Positions 7,384 through 15,399 of a stretch of DNA of 64,000 nucleotides are shown piece after piece. The DNA is taken from contig JBFXDD010000018.1 in assembly GCA_050181465.1 (NCBI GenBank), positions 1 to 64,000 of the forward strand. The letters are read 5' to 3'. The stretch is from JACRLW01 sp050181465 (GTDB lineage: Bacteria > Planctomycetota > UBA1135 > UBA2386). The translations under genes were made by a program, and so were the position numbers. How positions within the stretch are numbered: the stretch's first letter is position 1; the number at the start of each line of letters is the position of its first letter. The notes below the pieces were generated by a model. That model was not told the origin of the DNA. It worked only from the letters and a program-made list of their open reading frames with translations, and made no database searches.

Positions 7384-8738
7384 CGAGCGCGCGAAGCGGT
7401 GCTGCCGGCACCACCTTGTGGCGAGGGCTCCGCGTGATCGAGCGAATCGACGGTGACCCGATGCGCTTCGCGCTGCGCCGCGCCGACCTCCGCATCGCCG
7501 AAGATCGCATCGTCGCGATCGGTGATCTCGTTCCCGCAGTCGGCGAGCGAGTGTGCGAGGGCAACGACCGCATCGCGCTGCCGGGCTTCGTCCAAGGACA
7601 CGTCCATTTCTGCCAGACGCTGTTCCGCGGTCTCGCCGACGATCTGCCGCTGCTGCCGTGGCTGTCGCAGCGCATCTGGCCGCTGGAAGCGGCGCACGAC
7701 GAAGAGTCGATTCGAGTCAGCGCCGAGCTGACCTTGCACGAGTTGCTCGGCGGCGGCACGACCGCGGTGATGGGCTTCGAGACGGTGCGCCATACCGAAG
7801 TCACCTTCGCTGCCTGCCGCGAAGTCGGCATGACCGCGATCCTCGGCAACTGCCTGATGGACACCGGCGTGTCGGGACCGAGTGCCACACTCGCGACCAG
7901 CTCCCGCGAGGCGATGCGGATCACCACCGAACTCGCGGACGCCTTCGACGGCCGCGATCGACTCGCCTACGCGGTGACGCCGCGATTCGTGCTGTCGGTC
8001 ACCGAGGCGCTGGCGCAGGAGGCCGCGGCCTTCGCGCGGGCACGCGGACTGCGAATCCACACGCATGCATGCGAGCATCCCGCGGAGCTGTCGGCGGTGC
8101 GCGACCGCTTCGGCCGCGAGTATCTCGACGTGCTGGACGCGCAGGGAATGCTCGGTCCGCGAACCTCGCTCGCGCACTGCGTGCACGTCGATCCCAGAGG
8201 CCGCGAACGCATCGCTGCGTCCAGGGCGCGAGTCATCCACTGTCCGAACGCGAATCAGAAGCTCGGCTCGGGCATCGCACCCATCTACGACTACGAGGAG
8301 CGCGGCATCCCCATCGCGCTCGGCGCCGACGGCGCGCCGTGCAACAACCGGCTCTGCGCGCTCGACGAGGCGCGCAGCGCCGCGCGTCTGCAGGCGATGA
8401 GCATCGGGCCGGGGCGATGGCCGGCCGCGCGCGCCCTGTTCGCGATCACGGCCGGCGGCGCCGATGCGCTCGATCTGCCCGACTGTGGGCGCATCGAAGT
8501 CGGTTCCCGCGCCGATCTCGTGCTCCTGCGCCCGGCGGATCCCGATCGCGGCGCGGAGATGGACGTCGCGTCCATGGTGGTCTACGCGGTCGGTCGCGAG
8601 TCGATCGACGTGGTGTTGCTCGGTGGTCGCGAGGTGGTTCGCGAAGGACGCTCGCTGGTGTTCGATTCCAGAGCCCTCGCCGAGCGGGCGGCGCGCGCGC
8701 GCGCGCGCCTCTTGAGCCGCGCCGGGCTGTCGCGCTGA
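7380..8738 (+). CDS. ATZ/TRZ-type amidohydrolase (nucleoside/nucleobase deaminase-like)
   Basis: 452 residues, ATG overlapping the lipoprotein stop. Metal ligands are visible in order: H74/H76 (GHVHFCQT), H229 with E232 (HTHACEH), H266 (LAHCVHVD) and D317 (LGADGAP). FRGLADDLPLLPWL following the HxH is the hallmark of the 5'-deoxyadenosine/methylthioadenosine/S-adenosylhomocysteine deaminase branch, shared with guanine and 8-oxoguanine deaminases and TrzN/AtzA-type hydrolases. The likely reaction is hydrolytic deamination of an adenine or guanine derivative in the cytoplasm. The C-terminus carries the usual GSRADLVLL beta domain, and a run of GC dinucleotides encodes its Arg/Ala tail. Confidence 0.85.
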   Translation: MTSARSGAAGTTLWRGLRVIERIDGDPMRFALRRADLRIAEDRIVAIGDLVPAVGERVCEGNDRIALPGFVQGHVHFCQTLFRGLADDLPLLPWLSQRIWPLEAAHDEESIRVSAELTLHELLGGGTTAVMGFETVRHTEVTFAACREVGMTAILGNCLMDTGVSGPSATLATSSREAMRITTELADAFDGRDRLAYAVTPRFVLSVTEALAQEAAAFARARGLRIHTHACEHPAELSAVRDRFGREYLDVLDAQGMLGPRTSLAHCVHVDPRGRERIAASRARVIHCPNANQKLGSGIAPIYDYEERGIPIALGADGAPCNNRLCALDEARSAARLQAMSIGPGRWPAARALFAITAGGADALDLPDCGRIEVGSRADLVLLRPADPDRGAEMDVASMVVYAVGRESIDVVLLGGREVVREGRSLVFDSRALAERAARARARLLSRAGLSR

Positions 8739-8793
8739 TCGCCCAAGGGATCGCGGCGCCGACCGCCGCGCTCGCCGACCGTCACGTCGCCGG

Positions 8794-9115
8794 CCAGCTC
8801 GGACCATGCGCGAACGTCGTCGCGAGATCGCCGCAGGTCGATGACCGGCAAGGAGCTGCGGCGGTCGACGACCGAAGCGTAGCTGTAGCTACGCTGCCAG
8901 GGAGGAGCCGACGTAGCGACGCCGCCGGGCGCGATTTGCGGCGATCGCAGCAGACGTTCANNNNNNNNNNNNNNNNNNNNNNNNNNNNNNNNNNNNNNNN
9001 NNNNNNNNNNNNNNNNNNNNNNNNNNNNNNNNNNNNNNNNNNNNNNNNNNNNNNNNNNNNCGCCGGGCGCGATTTGCGGCGATCGCAGCAGACGTTCACG
9101 CACAGTCCGGGCTAG
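8794..9115 (+). repeat. Palindromic intergenic element, copy A (interrupted by assembly gap)
   Basis: Left end CTCGGACCATGCGCGAACGTC and right end GACGTTCACGCACAGTCCGG form imperfect inverted ends (20 of 25 positions). Inside are a GGTCGATGACC palindrome, CGGTCGACGACCG and the 20-nt palindrome AGCGTAGCTGTAGCTACGCT. Removing the 100 N and one copy of a 38-nt duplication leaves 184 nt, the same length as copies C and E. It fills the space between the deaminase and the galT-like gene and ends 9 nt before the latter's ATG. Confidence 0.88.
8961..9060. other. Scaffold gap of 100 N inside repeat copy A
   Basis: Exactly 100 N, the usual placeholder for a gap of unknown size. The 38 bases before it (8923-8960) are identical to the 38 after it (9061-9098), so the two contigs probably overlap and no sequence is missing. 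Confidence 0.95.
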
Positions 9116-9124
9116 CCTTTGCGT

Positions 9125-10042
9125 ATGCACGAAACGGCTCTGGGCCGCGATGCCAGCACGGGCCGACCGATCCTCATCGCGCCGAGTCGTCGCGCGCGCC
9201 CGATGCACACGCTGCCGGGCCGTGACGGCGCGGAACAGTGTCCATTCTGTCCCGGTGCCGAGGCGATGACGCCGCCCGAGGTCGAAGCGATTCGAACGGC
9301 GGACAGCGCACCCGATGGACCGGGTTGGTCGATCCGTGCGTTTCCGAATCGCTACCCGGCGTGCCCGTGGCACGAAGTGATCGCGGAAGGTGCCGAACAC
9401 ACCGCGCGGCCGGCCGAGGTCCCGGCATCGATCTGGCGCGACGCGGTCGGCGTATGGCGTCGTCGCGTGCTCGCGATGGAAGCGCAGCCGGGCGTCGCGC
9501 ACGCGTTCTTGTTCAAGAACGTCGGTCGTGAAGCGGGCGCGTCGATCGCGCACAACCACAGCCAGTTGCTCGGCATGGCGGAGCTGCCGCCGCGACTCGC
9601 GCTCGAGGCCGCGCGAGATCGCGAGAGCGGCAACCACGTCCTGCGCGAAGTGGAGTCCGCCGAGGCCGAGGGACGCCTGATTCGCCGCAGTGAGCAACTC
9701 GCGTGGTTCTCGCCACGCCAACCGAAGTTGCCCTTCGAGACGTGGATCGCGCCCTTCGATCCGACCCTGTCCTTCGACGCCGGTGCACCCGCACTCGACG
9801 ACGAACTCGGAGCGCTGCTGCACGCGATGTTTCTCGGCATCGATCGAGCCTTCGGCGCGCCGGCGTTCAACGTCTGGCTGCATCGCATCAAGCACAGCGA
9901 CTTCCACTGGCACTTCGAATGCCAACCGCGGACCGGCTTCCTCGCCGGTCTCGAGTTGGGCGCCGATGCCTACATCAACTCGATCGACGCTCAGAGTGCC
10001 GCGGCCCGCCTGCGCGACAGCCTCGCCGACACGAACGCATGA
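9125..10042 (+). CDS. Galactose-1-phosphate uridylyltransferase-like HIT-superfamily enzyme
   Basis: 305 residues from the ATG at 9125; a TTG at 9119 would add two residues. Features of the GalT family are the zinc-binding C39PFC42 near the N-terminus, AFPNRYPAC, and the active-site HxHxQ at 143-147 (ASIAHNHSQLLG), the first half of which carries the nucleotidylated His in GalT. A second His cluster lies near the C-terminus (HSDFHWHFE). GalT exchanges UMP between UDP-glucose and galactose-1-phosphate, but the family also contains ADP-glucose phosphorylases and other nucleotidyltransferases. No other Leloir gene is nearby, so the substrate is open. The leader is essentially repeat copy A, with no clear ribosome-binding site. 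Confidence 0.8.
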   Translation: MHETALGRDASTGRPILIAPSRRARPMHTLPGRDGAEQCPFCPGAEAMTPPEVEAIRTADSAPDGPGWSIRAFPNRYPACPWHEVIAEGAEHTARPAEVPASIWRDAVGVWRRRVLAMEAQPGVAHAFLFKNVGREAGASIAHNHSQLLGMAELPPRLALEAARDRESGNHVLREVESAEAEGRLIRRSEQLAWFSPRQPKLPFETWIAPFDPTLSFDAGAPALDDELGALLHAMFLGIDRAFGAPAFNVWLHRIKHSDFHWHFECQPRTGFLAGLELGADAYINSIDAQSAAARLRDSLADTNA

Positions 10043-10833
10043 GTGCGCCTCCCTCGCGGCTGAGCGTCGCACTCGTGGTGTTGCTGTGGGTCGCGGTGGC
10101 GCTCGGTGTCGTGGTCCAGATTCTCGGCAGCTCGTCACCTGACGAGACCACTGCGGTCATCGAAGACGTGTTGAGTGGCTTGAGCCGCGGCGGTTTGTTC
10201 GTCGCTGTGGTGCTCGCGATCGGACTCCTCGCATGGCCGCCGGTGTTGCCGTGGCTGCGACTGGGCTGGCGAACTTGGCGCGAGCAGAGTTCGGTCGATC
10301 CAAGGCCGCTCCTCGAAGCGCGCGCGCGACTGGCGCACTTCGAGAACGCCGCCGACCACTACGTGGTAGGGCGCTCGCTGGCGCGGATGGGATCGTCCAA
10401 GGCCGCGTGGCCGCACCTGTCACGCAGCTTGGAACTCGATCGCCATTCGGCGGCGACTTGGTTCGAGGCGGGCAAGGTCGCCAATCGACTCGGCGATCTC
10501 GCCGCGGCACGACGCTGTTTCGCGGAAGCCCTAGTACTGGATCCGCGCCATGGCTTCGGCGAAGCGCGCCTGCTGCTCGCGCAGCTCCACTTCGATGTCG
10601 GCGATGCCGCGGCTGCGGAGGCGGAGTTGATCACCCATGAACAGTTGCACGGAACCTCGCGTCAGGGTGATCTCTTGCGCGCGCGGGCGCTGCAAGCGCT
10701 CGGCCGATCGGACGAGGCGAAGGACGCGCTGACGCGCGCGCGCCTGCCGCTGCCGCCGGGCGCGAGAACTCCGCTCACCGAACGCCTGGCGCGTGCGCGC
10801 GCGCTGGTCTACCGCCTGCGGAGGTCACGATGA
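10039..10833 (+). CDS. Membrane-anchored TPR protein
   Basis: 264 residues, start overlapping the upstream stop (ATGA). Two hydrophobic segments (about residues 9-28 and 50-68) precede a soluble helical region. Repeated TPR-like helix pairs follow: ADHYVVGRSLARMGSSKAAWPHLSRSLELD, then AATWFEAGKVANRLGDLAAARRCFAEALVLDP, then a third pair near the C-terminus (QGDLLRARALQALGRSDEA). Such proteins usually act as scaffolds. It is translationally linked on both sides, to the GalT-like enzyme and to the rhomboid protein, so the three are made together; a shared function is not evident. Confidence 0.75.
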   Translation: MSAPPSRLSVALVVLLWVAVALGVVVQILGSSSPDETTAVIEDVLSGLSRGGLFVAVVLAIGLLAWPPVLPWLRLGWRTWREQSSVDPRPLLEARARLAHFENAADHYVVGRSLARMGSSKAAWPHLSRSLELDRHSAATWFEAGKVANRLGDLAAARRCFAEALVLDPRHGFGEARLLLAQLHFDVGDAAAAEAELITHEQLHGTSRQGDLLRARALQALGRSDEAKDALTRARLPLPPGARTPLTERLARARALVYRLRRSR

Positions 10834-11678
10834 ATCTCGCGCTCGATCGATCTCCGGTCACCGTGGTGATCCTCTTGGCATGGCTCGCCGCCGCCGCCTG
10901 GACCGGCTTGCTCTCGCCCTCCACCGCATCGCTCGCCGACCACGGTGCGGCGGTCGGGATCTTCCTGCCCGAGGAGCCCTGGCGACTGCTGTCGAACACC
11001 TTCCTTCACGGCGGCCTGCTGCATCTGTTGATGAACGCGATGTCCTTGACCATGGTGGCGCCAATGATCGAGGCGACTCTCGGCGGGACTCGATTCGCGC
11101 TGCTCTACGTGGTGACCGGGATCGCCGGAGCCGCTGCAGGGGTGCTCAGCAATCACGGCTTCGGCGTGTTGATCGGCGGGTCGGGTGCCGTGTTCGGAAT
11201 GTTCGGCGCGATGGTCGCCTTGTTGTCGCGGTCGGGTCGCGGCCGATTGGACTTCCTTCGCTACCACGGGCCAAGGTCGATCGTCACCCTGATCGTCGCC
11301 AATCTCGCGATCGGCTTCATGATCCCGCACATCAGCAACGGCGCGCACATCGGGGGCCTGGTCGCCGGCTTCGTCATGGTGTGGTGCTTCTTCGATCCGG
11401 CGCGCGACCGCCATCGCGTTCACGCGCTCGCCGTGCGCCTGGGTTGGATCGCGGCCTTGGCGGTGTTGCTGTGGTTCGCAGTGCGACCCGTGCTGTCGAT
11501 CGAATGGAGCATGCGAGAAGCGCTGCTCCATCCCGACGCCCGCACGCGATCACGCCACGAGGCGCGACTCGAGGCGCTGGGTTACGACCTCGACAGCGAA
11601 CTCGCGGCGATGCGGGACCTCATGCCGAAGCTGCTCGGCGAGAGCGGCCGGCGATTCCTGCGGCGCATTCAACGCTGA
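10830..11678 (+). CDS. Rhomboid-family intramembrane serine protease
   Basis: 282 residues, start overlapping the TPR gene by 4 nt. Rhomboid hallmarks are present: the H60-x4-H65-x3-N69 motif (HGGLLHLLMNA) in helix 2, the catalytic Ser118 in IGGSGAVFGMFG, and the catalytic His173 in NGAHIGGLVAG on a later helix. About six to seven membrane spans are expected, with a charged cytoplasmic C-terminal extension of about 70 residues. It cleaves transmembrane substrates within the bilayer; substrates are unknown. The last 10 nt overlap the 3' end of gltX on the other strand. Confidence 0.88.
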   Translation: MNLALDRSPVTVVILLAWLAAAAWTGLLSPSTASLADHGAAVGIFLPEEPWRLLSNTFLHGGLLHLLMNAMSLTMVAPMIEATLGGTRFALLYVVTGIAGAAAGVLSNHGFGVLIGGSGAVFGMFGAMVALLSRSGRGRLDFLRYHGPRSIVTLIVANLAIGFMIPHISNGAHIGGLVAGFVMVWCFFDPARDRHRVHALAVRLGWIAALAVLLWFAVRPVLSIEWSMREALLHPDARTRSRHEARLEALGYDLDSELAAMRDLMPKLLGESGRRFLRRIQR

Positions 11679-13234
11679 GCGGCGGCGCGAAGGCGGGCGA
11701 CCGCCGTCGTCTTGCCGAGCAGAAATACGCAATCGAAGAGTCCGGGGCCCTTGGTCGTTCCGGTCAGTGCCGCCCGAACCGGATGCACGAAGTGGCCGAA
11801 CTTGATGCCCAAGGATTCGACGAAGCTACGCGCATCGGCCTCGATCGCCTTGGGGCCCAGCCAGTCGGCACCCTCGCCGGCGGCGGCGATCGACGGCGAC
11901 GACTCGGCGTTGGCCTGGGACGGGAGCCGGAAGCGGCGATCGACATCCCCGCGCGCGGTGGGCGACGACGGCGGCAGTTCGAGCGTCTCGAGATGATCGG
12001 CGTAGGCGCGGAGCCACGTCGGCGCCAGCGGCTCCTTCGTGAGCTTCGCCGCAGCTTCGTCGTCGGGTGTGATATCCGCGCGGAATACCCACTCGACCTT
12101 CTCAGGCAACTCCGCGAGGACACTGATGCGCTCCTGGTAGCAGGCCAGGACGTTGCGGACGTAATCGGGCGCACGGTCGAAGAGGTCGGCGGGCAAGCTG
12201 CCTTCGAGGTAGGGGCGTGCCTCGTTCGCGAGTTCGTCGACCGAAAGGCGACGCAGGTAGTCGCCGGCCATCCACGCAAGCTTCTCTTCGTCGAACTTGC
12301 TGCCGCTCTTGCCGATGTCCTCCATCCGGAAGCGCTCGAGCATCTCGGCGCGTGTGAAGACGTCGCGATCGCCGCTGAAGCTCCATCCGAGCAGCGTGAT
12401 GTAGTTGAAGACGGCATCGGCGAGGTAGCCGCGATCGCGGTAGTCGAGGATGTTCGTGATCGCGTCGCGCTTGCTCAGCTTGCGGCCGTCCTTGCCGAGG
12501 ATCAGCGGGATGTGTGCATAGCGTGGCGGTTGCGCATCGAGCGCACCGAACAGGAGGATCTGCTTGAGACCGTTCTGGGTGTGCTCCTCGCCGCGGATCA
12601 CGTGCGTGATCTGCATCTCGAGGTCGTCGACCACACACGCGAAGTTGTAGAGCGGGATGCCGTCGGGGCGCAGCATGACCCAATCGTCCAACTCGGCGAC
12701 GTCGGTCTCGATGCGACCCTTGCACAGATCGTCGAGCACGACCGTGCCCGCGAGCGGCAGCTTCGCGCGCAACGACGGGACACGACCCTGCGCACGGCGC
12801 GCGGCGCGATCGGCGACGGTCAAGTCACGACAGCGGCGGTCGTACATCTGTCGACCGGTCCGCTCTGCCATCGCCTTACGGCCTTCCTCGATCTCCTCGG
12901 GCGTGCAGTAACACTCGTAGGCACCGCCGCTCGCAAGCAGGCGATCGGCGTAGCTGCGGTAACGGTCGAGCCGCTGCATCTGCGTGTAGGGACCGAAGTC
13001 GCCGCCGACATCGGGACCTTCGTCCCAGTCGATCCCGAGCCAGCGCAGTCCCTCGAAGATCGTGGCGAGCCACTTGTCGTCGGAGCGCTCACGGTCGGTG
13101 TCTTCGATGCGCAGCAGAAAGCGACCGCCGAGCGCGCGCGCCGCGGCCCAGTTGTAGAGCGCGGTGCGCGCACCGCCGAGGTGGAGGGGGCCCGTCGGAG
13201 ACGGGGCGAAGCGGAGGCGCGGCGCGGTCGACAT
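11669..13234 (-). CDS. gltX: Glutamate--tRNA ligase
   Basis: 521 residues. The class I synthetase signature is at residues 9-21 (FAPSPTGPLHLGG, the HIGH equivalent), followed by RIEDTDRERS, and the KMSKS equivalent is KLSKR at 252-256. A short Cys motif CYCTPEE near residue 108 and YNFACVVDD near 196 are typical of bacterial GltX. The C-terminal anticodon-binding helical domain is complete. It charges tRNA-Glu, and in bacteria lacking GlnRS also tRNA-Gln; which applies here cannot be told from this window. Convergent with the rhomboid gene with a 10-nt overlap, so there is no room for a separate terminator. Confidence 0.96.
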   Translation of the reverse strand: MSTAPRLRFAPSPTGPLHLGGARTALYNWAAARALGGRFLLRIEDTDRERSDDKWLATIFEGLRWLGIDWDEGPDVGGDFGPYTQMQRLDRYRSYADRLLASGGAYECYCTPEEIEEGRKAMAERTGRQMYDRRCRDLTVADRAARRAQGRVPSLRAKLPLAGTVVLDDLCKGRIETDVAELDDWVMLRPDGIPLYNFACVVDDLEMQITHVIRGEEHTQNGLKQILLFGALDAQPPRYAHIPLILGKDGRKLSKRDAITNILDYRDRGYLADAVFNYITLLGWSFSGDRDVFTRAEMLERFRMEDIGKSGSKFDEEKLAWMAGDYLRRLSVDELANEARPYLEGSLPADLFDRAPDYVRNVLACYQERISVLAELPEKVEWVFRADITPDDEAAAKLTKEPLAPTWLRAYADHLETLELPPSSPTARGDVDRRFRLPSQANAESSPSIAAAGEGADWLGPKAIEADARSFVESLGIKFGHFVHPVRAALTGTTKGPGLFDCVFLLGKTTAVARLRAAAQR

Positions 13235-13271
13235 GTGGGGCGAAGATCATCGCGCCCGAACTGGGTCGCGA

Positions 13272-13922
13272 TCAACCGACCACGTTGTAGCGATCGAGGG
13301 TCCACCGGCCGTCGTCGGACTCCACCACCACGCTCGCGCTGCCGAGATCGAGCGACCACGGGCGCACGAGACTCCAGGTCAAGCCGAGCAGATGCACGAG
13401 CGCAGCCTTCACGACGCCACGGTGTGCGACGATGCAAAGATCGCCCTCGGCGTGGTGCCCGAGCGCGGCATCGATGCCGGCAGCGACGCGCGCGCGAAAG
13501 GACTCGGTGGTCTCACCACCCGGGTAACCCAGGGTGCGACCCGCGCGCCACTCGGTGAAGAAGCCGGGGAAGCGCTCTTCGATCTCTGCCGCGTTGAGGC
13601 CCTCCATATCGCCGAAGTTGAGCTCGCGCAGCCGCTCGTCGATGTCGATGACCAACGGCGGCCGACGCAGCGTGCCGAGCACGATGCGAGCCGACTCGGA
13701 GGCACGCGACAGCGGGGAATGGACGAGCGCTGCGAAGTCCTGATCGATCAGGAGACTGGCGAGTCGCGCGACTTGCGCACGGCCGACGTCCGAAAGCGGG
13801 ATGTCCGTCGCGCCGAAGTAGCGCTGCGAGGAGCCGCCGGTCGTCTCCCCGTGTCGCAACAACCAGACGCGACGACCCCCGCGATGTTCATGTCCGCCGG
13901 GGATGGCCGTCGGTCTCGTCAC
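13272..13922 (-). CDS. Histidine phosphatase family protein
   Basis: 216 residues from a GTG start. The phosphohistidine motif LLRHGE lies at residues 21-26, with the nucleophilic His at 24. HSPLSRASESARIV supplies the conserved Arg, followed by the acid ELNFGDMEG and a second catalytic His in AHRGVVKAALVHLL. This layout matches the phosphoglycerate-mutase-like superfamily, closest in style to alpha-ribazole phosphatase (CobC) or broad-specificity phosphatases. There are no cobalamin genes nearby, so I do not assign CobC. Confidence 0.83.
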   Translation of the reverse strand: MTRPTAIPGGHEHRGGRRVWLLRHGETTGGSSQRYFGATDIPLSDVGRAQVARLASLLIDQDFAALVHSPLSRASESARIVLGTLRRPPLVIDIDERLRELNFGDMEGLNAAEIEERFPGFFTEWRAGRTLGYPGGETTESFRARVAAGIDAALGHHAEGDLCIVAHRGVVKAALVHLLGLTWSLVRPWSLDLGSASVVVESDDGRWTLDRYNVVG

Positions 13923-13972
13923 GGTGGGCTGGGGAAAGGGTTGCCGGCGTCGCGCGCGGGGCCGCGCTCAGT

Positions 13973-14812
13973 TCAGCGAAGCAGCAACGCGATTCCGATG
14001 CCGAGCAGTACGACAAGTACCAGCCCGAGCAACACGATCACCGCAGTTTGGCGACGCTGCCCCTCTTCGACGAGCTTGGAGATCCGGGTGGCCTGATCGG
14101 CGTGGGCGTTGCGGAGTGCAGTGATGCTCTCGCTCTGCGAACGCTTGACGGACTCGACCGCAGAACTGGTGACCTCACGCAGCTCGGCGACTTCTGCCCC
14201 GTGCCCTTCGGCCAGGTTGCGCGCACTCTCGGCATGCTGCCGCGAGTGGTCGACCATCCGCTCCATGGAGCCCTGGATGCGGGCCATGTGCGTGCGGAAC
14301 TCGTCCAAGGTACCGGCAGTGCGCTCGTCGACCGCGGCCGCGCGATCGAGCGCCTCGCGAACGGTGCCGAGCAGTTGCGGCAGGTCGCCGAGGCTCTGCG
14401 CGATCAGCGCTTGGCTTTGGCCCTGCGTCTCGATGTGCTGCGCGATGCGGCGCAGAGCGTCGAGCTGATGGACCTGCAGCTCGGGCATGCGCGCCAAGTT
14501 GTCGGTCGCGCGAACGAAACGCTCGCCCTGCTCTTCGACGCGGCTCTGCATGCCGCGCAACAGACTGGTGAGCTCACGGAAGCCGTCTTGAACCGCGACG
14601 GTCGCCTCCTCCTGTCGCGACAGCTTGCGACCGGAGACGACCTCGGGCTCACGAGTCGCGGGCACGGCATCCAGCCGAGCGGCCTCCGGGGCCGGCCCGT
14701 CGTTGCCGGCAGTGCGCGCGGCGGACGTGAAATCGGTTGGGCGCTCGACGCGCAAGTCGCCGGTCCGCAGACGGGAGCGAATCTTCTCGAGGAACGAACT
14801 CTTCTTGACCAC
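13973..14812 (-). CDS. Coiled-coil protein with C-terminal membrane anchor
   Basis: I choose the GTG at 14812, which has GGGAGG six bases upstream; the frame extends 22 codons further to an ATG at 14878 without such a site. 279 residues. A short disordered N-terminus leads into a long heptad-rich helix (RELTSLLRGMQSRVEEQGERF onwards to the end) and then a single C-terminal membrane span (AVIVLLGLVLVVLLGIGIALLL). The tail anchor with nothing after it puts the coiled coil in the cytoplasm. The pattern resembles the helical part of chemoreceptors or RmuC-like proteins, but there is no signalling hairpin motif, so no function is assigned. Confidence 0.7.
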   Translation of the reverse strand: MVKKSSFLEKIRSRLRTGDLRVERPTDFTSAARTAGNDGPAPEAARLDAVPATREPEVVSGRKLSRQEEATVAVQDGFRELTSLLRGMQSRVEEQGERFVRATDNLARMPELQVHQLDALRRIAQHIETQGQSQALIAQSLGDLPQLLGTVREALDRAAAVDERTAGTLDEFRTHMARIQGSMERMVDHSRQHAESARNLAEGHGAEVAELREVTSSAVESVKRSQSESITALRNAHADQATRISKLVEEGQRRQTAVIVLLGLVLVVLLGIGIALLLR

Positions 14813-15135
14813 GGGGAACCTCCCAGGGTTTTCGGCTCGACGGCTGACCGGCCATCGTCCGCTGATTCGGTGGAACACTTTTCACAACGCGGTGGAAGCC
14901 CATCCACAACACGTTGACCCACGGGCTTGCACGGTGTGCCGTGTGGCCCTTGGATCGGTGGAGAGTAGCAGGTTCGAGGTGCGGAGCCAGCCCCACGCTC
15001 GAATCTTCATGCGGTGAGGAGAACTTCACGAGTCCCGGACAGCCCGCCCATCGGATGCGAACCCTTGAACTCTGGCGAGTGCTCGCTACCCTTCCCGACC
15101 TCCCGAACCGGCCCAACCCCCTTGACGGGCCCAAC
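14813..15135. other. Intergenic region between the coiled-coil gene and tRNA-Ala
   Basis: About 320 nt without a gene. It holds the leader of the minus-strand coiled-coil gene (14813-14880) and, at its right end, the putative tRNA-Ala promoter. A short run rich in CCACAA/TTCACAA occurs near 14877-14912, but it does not match DnaA boxes well. Nothing else is recognisable. Confidence 0.5.
15065..15092 (+). promoter_or_regulatory. Putative sigma70-type promoter for tRNA-Ala
   Basis: TTGAAC (15065-15070), 16-nt spacer, TACCCT (15087-15092), placed about 43 nt before the mature 5' end. The same CCTTGAAC box precedes tRNA-Met in this window. Confidence 0.45.
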
Positions 15136-15208
15136 GGGGAGTTAGCTCAGTTGGTAGAGCGCGACAATGGCATTGTCGAGGTCAGGGGTTCGACTCCCCT
15201 ACTCTCCA
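15136..15208 (+). tRNA. tRNA-Ala (GGC)
   Basis: 73-nt cloverleaf. The acceptor is GGGGAGT/ACTCTCC with the G3-U70 pair that identifies alanine tRNAs, the D stem is GCTC/GAGC, and the anticodon stem CGACA/TGTCG closes loop ATGGCAT (anticodon GGC). The T arm is AGGGG-TTCGACT-CCCCT and the discriminator is A. No CCA is encoded; a strong terminator follows 18 nt later. Confidence 0.97.
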
Positions 15209-15226
15209 TCCGGTGAACGCCGGTTC

Positions 15227-15267
15227 CTGCGGGCTCGCGACTGTGGTCGCGAGCCCGCAGTCGTTTT
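15227..15267 (+). terminator. Intrinsic terminator of tRNA-Ala
   Basis: A perfect 15-bp stem, CTGCGGGCTCGCGAC with GTCGCGAGCCCGCAG, closes a TGTG loop and is followed by TCGTTTT. This is the best rho-independent terminator in the window. Confidence 0.9.
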
Positions 15268-15399
15268 CGGCAGTGCGCTGGCGGCGAGGAGTTGGGTCCA
15301 CGTCTGCGCGCAGTTGCGGGCGCAGTCGCGCGCACGGCGCTGCTTGGCTCGGTGAGGAGAGCGAGGGGGCGGCGCGGGACCGCCTCGCGCGGCCGTACG

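Noticed and set aside
8691..8712. A run of GC dinucleotides
   Set aside because: It lies in coding sequence for the Arg/Ala-rich C-terminus of the deaminase and is not in a regulatory position.
8820..8960. Apparent shared peptides (such as SPPWQRSYSYASVVDRRSS) in several intergenic frames
   Set aside because: They are translations of the palindromic repeat in different frames, not conserved proteins.
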